Source of the DNA: Flavobacteriaceae bacterium D16
GTDB taxonomy: Bacteria > Bacteroidota > Bacteroidia > Flavobacteriales > Flavobacteriaceae
Length of the DNA: 64,000 bases
Assembly: GCA_021295155.1 (NCBI GenBank)
Contig: JAJTJC010000036.1
Coordinates: 744,001 to 808,000, forward strand
Reading direction: 5' to 3'
The number at the start of each line of letters is the position of its first letter. The stretch's first letter is position 1. Below the pieces are notes generated by a model that was not told the DNA's origin, ran no database searches, and saw only the letters and a program-made list of their open reading frames with translations. The translations under genes were made by a program, and so were the position numbers. This document shows positions 37,101-44,570 of this stretch, piece after piece.

Positions 37101-38336
37101 TTAGTAGAAATCAGCAAACCCCAATGCGTCACAATATCCTTTATTGGGAAAGCAATTTTCGAACCTGGAATTTTCTACATAGCGATTTAATACATTCACG
37201 ATCTGTTTTGGAGCCGTACCCCCAATACTATCTTTCAAATCCCTGATCTTGCTGAATGTGCTTCTATCTCCTTCGGCATAACGGACAAAAGCATCATAGC
37301 CCTCAGGTTTATTAAAGTTCATAGGTCCGCGGGTATTATCCATTTTCTTGTAGGGCCAGAAGGTCCAGTGGATCTCATTTTTATCCAGGAGTTCCCTGAA
37401 GTCTTTAACCCAGGCATCTTCATTTTCACCGCTTTCTCCCATTAATATGGGCACATTGTATTTTTCCCTGAAATCAATATACTCCTGGATTTCTTTTTGT
37501 TCGGGAGGCATCCAGTACTTGTGAAATGTATAGACCAGTTTATCGTCAAAGGGTTCTGAGAACACCGAAAAATCAGTCTCCCAGACCGCACCGCCTAAAA
37601 AGACAATGTGGTTTTGATCCACCTCTCTTATGGCCATGGTAATCCTTTTGTAAAGGGGTTCCAGGTTATGTTTCAGGGAATCGGCTTCAAAATAATGAGG
37701 GATGGGTTCATTTAGTAGATTGTAACCGATAACAGTGGTATTGTCTGCGTACCTTTCGGCAATCTCCTGCCAGATCTCAGTGACCTTTTGTTTCATGCCT
37801 TCATCTACCATTAACCAGGGATAACCATCACTGTTATCTATATTGTCACCGGTTTGTCCGCCGGGAGCGCCATGCATATCAAACAGGACATACATGTTGT
37901 ATTGCTCACACCACTTCACAGCCTTGTCGAAATACTGGTAACCATGTATGTCCCTGCCCAGAAAATCATCATTGGTTAAAAGGCGGTAATCAAATGGCAG
38001 TCGAATAATATTCGCGCCCGCTTCTGACAACCATTTAATGTCAGCTTCGGTTATGTGATTCTCAAGGAAGGCGTCCCAAAAAGCGGTAGTGGCACTATTG
38101 CCTATTAATTCACGGATAGCCTGGTCTATTTTACGCGGGGAATTGCAGTTGCGCAGCTTAAACATATAACCCTCTGGTAACAGCCAGTTCCCCAGATTTA
38201 CACCTTTTAAATGCAGGAGCTCACCTTGTGGGGAGTAAATGTCTTTGCCGTCAACGTAAACGAATTTATTTTCTTCTTTTTGGCAAGATATAGGTATGCA
38301 TATCAATAAAAGGTAGATCCAAATTTTTGATTTCAT
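37101..38336 (-). CDS. GH5-type glycoside hydrolase lipoprotein
   Basis: 411 residues. Lipoprotein signal MKSKIWIYLLLICIPISC. TIM-barrel motifs of family GH5: LKGVNLGNWLLPEGYMF, ANIIRLPFDYRLL, YVLFDMHGAPGG, TVIGYNLLNEPIPHY (acid/base Glu in NEP), FHKYWMPPE, and PILMGESGENEDAW (nucleophile Glu). Thus a surface-exposed cellulase- or exoglucanase-like enzyme acting on a beta-glycan. It lies next to the DUF1080 gene in the same direction, so both may serve polysaccharide use. Confidence 0.87.
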   Translation of the reverse strand: MKSKIWIYLLLICIPISCQKEENKFVYVDGKDIYSPQGELLHLKGVNLGNWLLPEGYMFKLRNCNSPRKIDQAIRELIGNSATTAFWDAFLENHITEADIKWLSEAGANIIRLPFDYRLLTNDDFLGRDIHGYQYFDKAVKWCEQYNMYVLFDMHGAPGGQTGDNIDNSDGYPWLMVDEGMKQKVTEIWQEIAERYADNTTVIGYNLLNEPIPHYFEADSLKHNLEPLYKRITMAIREVDQNHIVFLGGAVWETDFSVFSEPFDDKLVYTFHKYWMPPEQKEIQEYIDFREKYNVPILMGESGENEDAWVKDFRELLDKNEIHWTFWPYKKMDNTRGPMNFNKPEGYDAFVRYAEGDRSTFSKIRDLKDSIGGTAPKQIVNVLNRYVENSRFENCFPNKGYCDALGFADFY

Positions 38337-38447
38337 GTTTATTGATTTTTATTAGGCAAAGAATAAGTTACAGCTTTTTTATGGAGCAAAGGTTACAGCA
38401 TTGATTAAGAGCATCCACTACAACATTCATAGGCCAGCATCCGGGGT

Positions 38448-38687
38448 TTATACATAAATAATTTGGTCTTCACTCAATAACGCCTCATTTCGCAATCGTA
38501 AAACAACCTGGGCCACAGTAATCACATCCTGTTCGCAGTATTTGATGATGCGGTCAAGATCCTTGTCCTCATAATACACCTTTCGCACCATACTTCCATC
38601 AATGTCTTCCTTGGGAGAAGGAATGCCTAAAACATGCGCCATGAGTTTCAGGGAGGTGTAATGCTTAAAATCGCCAAATTTCCACAT
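38448..38687 (-). pseudogene. C-terminal half of a 3'-5' exonuclease gene split by the integrative element
   Basis: 79-residue open frame (MWKFGDFKHYTSLKLMAHVLGIP...). It carries the third exonuclease motif YCEQDV (Yx3D) of DEDDy exonucleases. The N-terminal half lies at 44555-45034 on the same strand. The initial ATG (38687-38685) comes from the element; the host part starts with TGG (38684-38682). Joined after the N-terminal half (HLDTMEL), it gives HLDTMEL-WKFGDFK in frame, total 237 residues, close to what I know for flavobacterial homologues. Confidence 0.88.
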
Positions 38688-38704
38688 ATTTGTTTTTTAA
38701 TATT
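38675..38704. other. Element-host junction (attachment site, recombinase side)
   Basis: Host DNA ends AAATTTCC then CA at 38683-38684; the element arm CATATTTGTTTTTTAATATT covers 38685-38704. The reverse complement of this arm matches the opposite arm (44536-44555) at 16 of 20 positions. The shared CA dinucleotide (TG on the minus strand) is the predicted crossover point. The stop codon of the large recombinase begins in the last base of the arm. Confidence 0.75.
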
Positions 38705-40230
38705 TAAATAGAATATTCTTTTTCTGGACTTGGATACATCATGGCAAATCCACCTGAATCTTTCCATAGAATTTGGACTGTATGGTTCACAATTGTTAAA
38801 TCCAAAAATAAATTGAAGTACTTATCATACCCTTTTTTAAACTTAAATTCTATTCCAACACCTTTAATATATTTCAAAATAAGAGCTCTCCTAACTCCAA
38901 AGTCATCACTTCTTTTTTTGTTCATTAAGTCCTTTTTCATTGCTTGAAACCAATCATCTATATCAGCCTCATTTTCATAGAAGCTCAGTTCATGTTCCAC
39001 TGTACTTAATTTTTGAGCATACTCAAGCTGTTTCTTTTCATATGTGTTTTTAATCCAATAATTTTTGTCATGTTTGGTAACCTCTCCACCTAAATATTCA
39101 TCCAGCAGCTTATTTTTTTTCTTATCCAGGAGATCTAATTTTCTATTTAATGATTTGCTCTCCTCCTCAAGTTTATTTTTATGGTTCCCAGATGCTGATT
39201 TTCTATTCTGGTATTCCTTAATTACCAAGTCATTTTTCTCCAGAATTTTAAATAAAGATCTCCAAACTATATTTTCCAATTTTGGAATTGAAATCAATGT
39301 TTCCTTATGTTCATTGCACTTGTAATACCAATAAACTTTACCTCCTTTAGTTCCTCCTCCTCCTCTTACCCATAAATTCTGATTGCATAATGAACACTTA
39401 ACTAACCCTTTCAACAAGTATTCATTTTTAGTATGTGCCTTTCTCATGCTCTTGACCCTTTTGATTTTCTCTTGAACCTGATCAAACACATCATTTTCAA
39501 TAATCCTTCCAAGATTAAATTCAAAAACCTCTCCATGTTTATCCTCAATTCTTTGAATCCCTTTATATTTCTCATCCTTTAAGATTCTTCCAATTGAAGC
39601 AGAAGAGGGGAGTAGTTTGGGGTACTTGTTGATTAGTTTTCTATATACTTCACCATAACTGGATATTTCAGGATTTAAAAATGTCTTAAAAATGTCTTTT
39701 ACTACTAGTGCTTGGGATTCATCTACTTCAGCCCCACCATTTTCTGTTTTCCTCCATCCTAAACCTGTTTTAATTATCCCTAATCCATTTCTCCATTTAG
39801 CTGCCCTATTCTCTCTCATTAATTTTCCCATCTTGGCTCTATAGTAATCAGCTACATTGGAAAGCATACCAAACTCAAACCTGTCTCTATCAATAATATC
39901 CTTTTCAGCACCATTTATAAAGAGTCTACACTTGGTATCCTCTACCATACTCATAAGAAACACTTTCAAAGAATCATCTCTAATCAGCCTATCTGTATCT
40001 ACAACCCAAATTGCATTTAAAGCACCTGTAGATAACTTTTTATAAAGCCTTAAAAACTCTGGCCTATCTAAAAATGGAGTTCCTCCAGAAACCTGTTCAC
40101 TAAATATTTCATAATCATAATCATTCTTTGAGCACCATTGAATACCCCATTGCTCTTGTGTAGCCAATGAATTACCACTCTTAACTTGTTCCTCAGTAGA
40201 AACCCTACAGTAAATACCTACCCTTAACAT
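38704..40230 (-). CDS. Large serine recombinase (integrase)
   Basis: 508 residues. Resolvase catalytic domain at 1-150 with the nucleophile Ser11 (YCRVSTEEQ) and the arginines of DTDRLIRD. The Recombinase domain follows (about 160-270), then a zinc ribbon (CSLCNQ ... YYKCNEH, about 290-325), a lysine-rich coiled coil (about 360-410) and a C-terminal tail. Proteins of this type insert and excise elements at short att sites with a 2-bp crossover. It lies at the very end of the element, its stop codon overlapping the attachment arm, the normal place for such an integrase. A small HTH gene lies upstream. Confidence 0.93.
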   Translation of the reverse strand: MLRVGIYCRVSTEEQVKSGNSLATQEQWGIQWCSKNDYDYEIFSEQVSGGTPFLDRPEFLRLYKKLSTGALNAIWVVDTDRLIRDDSLKVFLMSMVEDTKCRLFINGAEKDIIDRDRFEFGMLSNVADYYRAKMGKLMRENRAAKWRNGLGIIKTGLGWRKTENGGAEVDESQALVVKDIFKTFLNPEISSYGEVYRKLINKYPKLLPSSASIGRILKDEKYKGIQRIEDKHGEVFEFNLGRIIENDVFDQVQEKIKRVKSMRKAHTKNEYLLKGLVKCSLCNQNLWVRGGGGTKGGKVYWYYKCNEHKETLISIPKLENIVWRSLFKILEKNDLVIKEYQNRKSASGNHKNKLEEESKSLNRKLDLLDKKKNKLLDEYLGGEVTKHDKNYWIKNTYEKKQLEYAQKLSTVEHELSFYENEADIDDWFQAMKKDLMNKKRSDDFGVRRALILKYIKGVGIEFKFKKGYDKYFNLFLDLTIVNHTVQILWKDSGGFAMMYPSPEKEYSI

Positions 40231-40386
40231 ATTTTAAATATTAAAACTTAAATATAGGAGTATTTATGTGTTATACCTTATTAGAAAGTGTCTGCAAGTA
40301 GTTCATTATTAAAATGATCATAGCTACTATAAAAATATTTAAACCCCTTAGAAACTAGTATTTGTAAAGTCTTAATCAGATCAGAT

Positions 40387-40415
40387 AAAAAAGGGCCTAG
40401 ATTTCTCCAAGCCCT
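40387..40415 (-). terminator. Terminator after the HTH gene
   Basis: On the minus strand AGGGCTTGG and CTAGGCCCT pair around AGAAAT (two G-T pairs), followed by a run of six T. It lies 28 bases after the HTH gene and separates it from the integrase gene, which would need its own promoter in 40231-40386. Confidence 0.7.
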
Positions 40416-40442
40416 AATTATGAATTTTCTATCCAGCCTCAA

Positions 40443-40613
40443 TCAACATATCAATTGGTCATTTAAATAATCATCTACAACCTCTTTTTTGAACCTTACT
40501 ATCCTTCCAATTTTGAAATAAGGTAATCCTGACTTCATCAAGGAATCAATTTTTCCAATACTAACTCCAAGATAATTGGACAATTCTTTTTTATTAATTA
40601 TGTCACTATTCAT
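40443..40613 (-). CDS. Small helix-turn-helix (excisionase-like) protein
   Basis: 56 residues. NKKELSNYLGVSIGKIDSLMKSGLPYFKIGRIVRFKKEVVDDYL is the typical winged HTH_17/excisionase fold: a helix-turn-helix, then a wing with PYFKIGRIVRF. Such proteins act as excisionases (recombination directionality factors) or as repressors in integrative elements. It is followed by its own terminator and then the large recombinase gene, which supports a role in controlling excision. Confidence 0.75.
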   Translation of the reverse strand: MNSDIINKKELSNYLGVSIGKIDSLMKSGLPYFKIGRIVRFKKEVVDDYLNDQLIC

Positions 40614-40647
40614 ATTTCTACACTTTTAATTTTTATTCCAGGCTTCC

Positions 40648-40860
40648 TTATAAATCAACAAATCTATTTTTCCCCAAAAGATCAATCCATTTTATAATAC
40701 CCTTAATACTCTCTGAATCCCTTTTATTATTAATAATACCTTTTTTCAAACCCCATTGAATCCACTTGCTAATTTCTCCAAGAGTATAAACTTTTTGAAA
40801 TTCTCTTTTTTGAACTCTTTCCCTAATTGTATTGGTCTGCTTTTTTATACAATCATCCAT
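40648..40860 (-). CDS. 70-residue unknown protein of the element
   Basis: Lysine/arginine-rich (IRERVQKREFQKVYTLGEISKWIQWGLKKG), probably helical. The segment YTLGEISKWIQWGLKKGII could be a helix-turn-helix, but this is weak. It lies 34 bases before the HTH gene in the same direction, and a 16-bp palindrome sits just before its start codon. No family recognised. Confidence 0.5.
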   Translation of the reverse strand: MDDCIKKQTNTIRERVQKREFQKVYTLGEISKWIQWGLKKGIINNKRDSESIKGIIKWIDLLGKNRFVDL

Positions 40861-40869
40861 ATGGCCATT

Positions 40870-40885
40870 TATTTATATATAAATA
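40870..40885. repeat. 16-bp perfect palindrome before the 70-residue gene
   Basis: TATTTATATATAAATA reads the same on both strands and starts 10 bases upstream of the start codon at 40860. A second perfect palindrome, GTGTTAACAC, is at 40966-40975, and AACACC at 40939 pairs with GGTGTT at 40965. They may be operators for a regulator of the element or crossover sites of the small recombinase; nothing else is seen in 40886-41113. Confidence 0.5.
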
Positions 40886-41113
40886 GGTATAGGAGCAATA
40901 AACCTTATGATTATTTCAAGGAAATTACTTTATTCAAGAACACCACCCATAGCTTTTGAATATAGGTGTTAACACTCAAAAGAATTATTAATACACTTTA
41001 TATAGCAGAAAAATCTTTAAGGGAGAGGAACATCACTCAAAGCCAATATCAGTGCAATACATATTCTCTAGGGAAATAAACCAATGGTTTTTATTTTCAC
41101 TTTAAAATCAGAT

Positions 41114-41788
41114 TCAGCTTATATAAGGTCTCATCATATTGTACAAACTACCATCATACCAAAGCTTACCTTCCTTGGATGGAATCCCATCTTTATTAAG
41201 TCTATTGGAAATCTTCCTCCAACTATAACCTCTACTTCTTAGATTTTTTACCCTCTTGATCACTTTCAATTCAGTTTTATTTTTCACCAAGTATCCATTT
41301 TCATTGTTCCATCCATATTTCAATCTACCATAAACTTCTCCCTTAGCCTTTTTATGTCTTTTTACATCCCTTATTCTTTCCCTTATAATTTCAGCCTCAA
41401 ACTCATTGATACTGCCAAGTATATTCATAATTAACCCTCCAATATTGTCATCATTAGTTAGACCTTCCTTAATACAATAGAATTGTATGTTATTACATTT
41501 TAAAAATTCCATAAATGCAACAACATCTTTAAGCTTTCTTCCTAACCTGCTTAAACTCCAAACAACTACACAATCAATTTTATTTGACTTTATATAATTA
41601 ATCATATCTCTATATCCATCCCTTTTGTCAAGGGTCATACCACTCTTTCCCTTATCCTCATAAATTTCAACTAACTCCATTTCATTCAGATTACAATAGC
41701 TCTTAATTTTTGATTTTTGAAGCCTCAAGGAGCTACCTTTATCAGATTGCATTTTTGTTGAAACCCTAATATATCCTAGTACTTTCAT
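41114..41788 (-). CDS. Second serine recombinase (resolvase/invertase size)
   Basis: 224 residues. Catalytic domain with YIRVSTKMQSDKGSS (Ser10), EIYEDKGKSGMTLDKRDGYRDMI, and VVVWSLSRLGRKLKDVV containing the active arginines; then EIIRERIRDVKRHKKAKGEVYGR and a C-terminal HTH part (GYSWRKISNRLNKDGIPSKEG). It is shorter than the large recombinase and lacks the zinc ribbon. It may be a resolvase or a second integrase. It lies between the restriction endonuclease and the 70-residue gene. Confidence 0.9.
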   Translation of the reverse strand: MKVLGYIRVSTKMQSDKGSSLRLQKSKIKSYCNLNEMELVEIYEDKGKSGMTLDKRDGYRDMINYIKSNKIDCVVVWSLSRLGRKLKDVVAFMEFLKCNNIQFYCIKEGLTNDDNIGGLIMNILGSINEFEAEIIRERIRDVKRHKKAKGEVYGRLKYGWNNENGYLVKNKTELKVIKRVKNLRSRGYSWRKISNRLNKDGIPSKEGKLWYDGSLYNMMRPYIS

Positions 41789-41911
41789 ATGCTTTTTATA
41801 TTAATACTCTAATGTTAATATAAAATTATGAACAAAAGATCATATCTCAAACTTCTATATATTTGATATACAGAGTTTTAAGATAAATTATGCTGAAAAT
41901 ATATGTGGAGT

Positions 41912-42622
41912 TTAAGGAGCTATTATCCTTGTGTTGGTTTGAAGAATTCCAAGTATAAATGCCCTAAAATCATCTTCATTGAGATCATTACATCCTGTAA
42001 TTCCTCTGATCTCCTCCCAATTATAGGTGTTATACCTCATTGAAAACCTCCTGAACCATTTTACTATAGTAGTTCCAGCTCTAACTGAAGATGAGGAGCT
42101 ATTTTCAGAATTGTCTGAATTCTTTACTTGTAATAAGACTCCTCCAATGGAGCAGAAATCAACCTTATTTAATGTTTCACCCCATGCACAATAAAACCCA
42201 TGTGGATGGAGCTTAAATGCTAAATATTCCTCTAGTAGTTCCCCAACTAGATTTTCTATTGTCATGAATATGGAATGATCACTCTCAGCTTTATCAGCCT
42301 CAGCTGCTATCACCCCTCTAAAATGTTGATATATATATTTTACAACTTGATCAGGATGAGTTGCTGAACTAGTTCCAACTTTTTGAGAAGGCCTATTAGC
42401 ATATCCATTTTCATATCTGCTATCCCATCTAGCAATATATTGAACAAAGGGTACTGTACTAATATTTCTAAGCCTTAATTTGGGGAAAAGGGAATTGTCA
42501 TCAAAAATAGCTCTTAAAAGAACTTCCTTTTCAGGAGTTAAGTGCAGATGTAATTGAGCATATATATTTCTGACATCATCAAAAGTCACCCTATCAAGTG
42601 AAGTGTCTGAAAATCTTATCAT
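41912..42622 (-). CDS. Type II restriction endonuclease (partner of the adjacent methyltransferase)
   Basis: 236 residues. The gene follows the cytosine methyltransferase by 30 bases in the same direction, the classic layout. A PD-(D/E)xK-like site is visible: D155 in NKVDFCSIGG and Q165-V-K167 in LLQVKN, with glutamates in GELLEEYL (128-132) upstream. The serine-rich stretch NSENSSSSSVRAGT (171-184) follows the active site. The sequence reminds me of SinI-type endonucleases, but I cannot confirm that or the recognition site. Confidence 0.75.
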   Translation of the reverse strand: MIRFSDTSLDRVTFDDVRNIYAQLHLHLTPEKEVLLRAIFDDNSLFPKLRLRNISTVPFVQYIARWDSRYENGYANRPSQKVGTSSATHPDQVVKYIYQHFRGVIAAEADKAESDHSIFMTIENLVGELLEEYLAFKLHPHGFYCAWGETLNKVDFCSIGGVLLQVKNSDNSENSSSSSVRAGTTIVKWFRRFSMRYNTYNWEEIRGITGCNDLNEDDFRAFILGILQTNTRIIAP

Positions 42623-42652
42623 CCCTTCTTTTAGAAGGAAAGGTACTACAAT

Positions 42653-43828
42653 TTAAAATAATGTGGTTTGCTCAAATTGTTTATGAAGATTCAAGATGAA
42701 ATCATCATAGGAGGTATTCTTATATCTTGAAAATTTAAAATCAGCATACTCCTCATTATGATACCCTTCACTATGCAGATTAATAATATTTCCAATTGCT
42801 CTACCAACACCTACAGGCACAGCATTTCCTATTTGCTTATAAATTGATGTTGAATTACCAGCAAATTCCCAATTGTCTGGAAATTGTTGAATTCTTGCAT
42901 ACTCCTTAATTGATAATGGTCTATCCTCAATTGGATGGCCTAATAGTGTTGCTGGCATAGTTGGTGAAGTAACAAGAGTTGGTGATGGCTTATCCCAATC
43001 CAACCTTCTATAAAAACCTGTTTTTCCACCACCAAGATGAAATGAATTTCCCATAGCCTCCTCTTGAATACTTTCAGGTAAATTCCTCCAATTTTGGCCT
43101 GGATTTAATAACCTTAAATATTCAATAGTTCTAGCTCCAAATGTGGCATGTATGTCCTCATTATTATCAAGATCTCTAAAAGCATCCCTTAATGTTTGTA
43201 TTGGTTCAAAACCAGCAGCATCCTCTTTATGTGTTGGAATTAAATAAGGAACCTTATGTTGATCAGTGGTACCTATAATAATTACTCTCTCCCTTGATTG
43301 AGGTGTTCCAAAATATTTTGAATTATACAGATTAAAGTTTATTTGATACCCAGCATGTTCAAGTCTTCTAATGGCATAATACAATGCAGAACCTGGCTTG
43401 GAATAAAGTCTTTCATCAATATCATATTGCAAAAATTCATCTATACTAAGTTGAAATTTTGTTGATAAAAGTCCTCTTACATTTTCTAAAATGAAGTACC
43501 TAGGGTTGACATACTCAATTACTTCCAAATATTTCAGGAAAACATTTCCCCTATCATCATTAAAACCCTTCCTTTTTCCAGCAGTACTAAATGCCTGACA
43601 AGGAGGGCCACCAGCTATAACCTGTACTTCATCATTTTCAAGGATGTTATCCAGCTCCCTTTCTGTTATTTGATTTATATCATCATGGATGTCTATATCA
43701 CCCCTATTGAGCTCAATGGTTCTTCTGGCATCCTTGTCAATTTCACAAGCTAATAAAGTGGTGAAATTGGCCTGTTCTAGGCCTATATCTAATCCCATTG
43801 CACCAGAAAAAAAGCTCAATAAATTCAT
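42653..43828 (-). CDS. DNA (cytosine-5-)-methyltransferase
   Basis: 391 residues. Motif I FFSGAMGLDIGLE (6-18), motif IV GGPPCQAFSTAGKRKG with catalytic Cys77, motif VI ENVRG (115-119), motif VIII QSRERVIIIG (177-186), a target-recognition region (about 230-300) with KPSPTLVTSPTMPATLLGHP, and motifs IX-X with QIGNAVPVGVGRAIG near the C-terminus. All catalytic parts are intact. It methylates the host to protect against the neighbouring endonuclease. The recognition sequence is not inferred. Confidence 0.94.
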   Translation of the reverse strand: MNLLSFFSGAMGLDIGLEQANFTTLLACEIDKDARRTIELNRGDIDIHDDINQITERELDNILENDEVQVIAGGPPCQAFSTAGKRKGFNDDRGNVFLKYLEVIEYVNPRYFILENVRGLLSTKFQLSIDEFLQYDIDERLYSKPGSALYYAIRRLEHAGYQINFNLYNSKYFGTPQSRERVIIIGTTDQHKVPYLIPTHKEDAAGFEPIQTLRDAFRDLDNNEDIHATFGARTIEYLRLLNPGQNWRNLPESIQEEAMGNSFHLGGGKTGFYRRLDWDKPSPTLVTSPTMPATLLGHPIEDRPLSIKEYARIQQFPDNWEFAGNSTSIYKQIGNAVPVGVGRAIGNIINLHSEGYHNEEYADFKFSRYKNTSYDDFILNLHKQFEQTTLF

Positions 43829-43931
43829 AAAAAATAGTGTGTGTAAAATTAAAGCTGTAAATATAGCAACTTAATAAGTATTAAATTTTTAAGTAATCCA
43901 TACATGAAATTTTGGATTGACCTCCAACACA

Positions 43932-44354
43932 TTAATCAGAGAAAAAATCCCAAATATTTTTTTCAGTTTTATATAGATGCTTTGTTATATAAAATGAATA
44001 ATCCTGTTTTGGATCATACCTCTTGATATCAGAAATCCCATTCCTTTTCCAGTAATTTATTAGATGATACTGAAATTTGGAATCAGAAATGGATGTCTTT
44101 ACCAGAAGATGATTATGCAATCCTGAATAAGTGGAACTATACTCACTGGTATAAAAACCATCCAAACCATCATCCATATGGCTCAGATATTTATATAAAC
44201 CTGATATTTTGCTTTTGATAATTTTATTTGAATTAACTGGATCCCTATAGCTCAGTCCCACACAGTAGTCCCAATCTGAACCATATTTTGAATTTGAATA
44301 ATTTTTGAACCATCTCCCAATTTCCTCTCTGAGGCATTTATTATTTTTTTCCAT
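43932..44354 (-). CDS. HUH replication-initiator-like protein (candidate)
   Basis: 140 residues. Three segments fit small HUH rolling-circle initiators: a beta strand WDYCVGLSYRDP (28-39; motif 1-like), GLHNHLLVKTS near 78-88 (HxH metal site), and YDPKQDYSFYITKHLYKT near 112-129 (motif 3-like Tyr/Lys helix). The family normally has this order and size. It is the first gene of the element and stands downstream of an inverted repeat (44427-44458). The match is by motif only, and no full alignment was made. Confidence 0.5.
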   Translation of the reverse strand: MEKNNKCLREEIGRWFKNYSNSKYGSDWDYCVGLSYRDPVNSNKIIKSKISGLYKYLSHMDDGLDGFYTSEYSSTYSGLHNHLLVKTSISDSKFQYHLINYWKRNGISDIKRYDPKQDYSFYITKHLYKTEKNIWDFFSD

Positions 44355-44426
44355 TCTGTTTCTGTTTTAACAATACCAGATTTAAAGATGTCCTTTGGAG
44401 CAGTCTCTAGCTTAGGCATCTATTAA

Positions 44427-44458
44427 TATTTATTAAGGCTTATTGACATTAATAAATA
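44427..44458. repeat. Inverted repeat upstream of the Rep-like gene
   Basis: TATTTATTAA (44427-44436) and TTAATAAATA (44449-44458) are perfect inverted copies with a 12-base spacer GGCTTATTGACA. It lies about 75 bases before the Rep-like start codon. Direct repeats AAATATTGTT are found at 44495-44504 and 44521-44530. A possible origin or operator. Confidence 0.5.
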
Positions 44459-44535
44459 CCTGGAACCATCTAAAACAGAGGAAATATCACTGTTAAATAT
44501 TGTTAAATTTTTACCTGATGAAATATTGTTGACTG

Positions 44536-44570
44536 AATATTAAAAATTATATATTCAGAGTTCCATGGTA
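44536..44570. other. Element-host junction (attachment site, Rep side)
   Basis: Element arm AATATTAAAAATTATATATT (44536-44555) then CA (44556-44557), then host GAGTTCCATGG. Compared with the other junction this defines a CA crossover and a rebuilt host site reading AAATTTCC-CA-GAGTTCC less one shared dinucleotide copy, i.e. AAATTTC-CA-GAGTTCC in the exonuclease frame. Confidence 0.75.

Larger units (their letters stand above)
38685..44557 (-). mobile_element. Integrative element with serine recombinases and a restriction-modification pair
   Basis: About 5.87 kb, clearly richer in A and T than its surroundings, with all genes on the minus strand. It interrupts an exonuclease gene whose halves remain collinear at both sides. 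Content in transcription order: HUH Rep-like protein, cytosine methyltransferase, restriction endonuclease, small serine recombinase, 70-residue unknown, HTH protein, large serine recombinase. The two ends share only the dinucleotide CA with the rebuilt host site, and element arms of 20 bases form an imperfect inverted repeat around it. This fits insertion by the large serine recombinase. No conjugation or capsid genes are present, so it would be a small mobilisable or satellite-like island. Confidence 0.9.

Noticed and set aside
40756-40959. Plus-strand frame across the 70-residue gene
   Set aside because: Low-complexity reverse-strand shadow in AT-rich DNA.
44258-44419. Small minus-strand frame starting MPKLETAPKD, overlapping the start of the Rep-like gene
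   Set aside because: It ends after about 54 codons in a different frame from the Rep-like gene; no motif. It could be a leader peptide, but nothing supports it.
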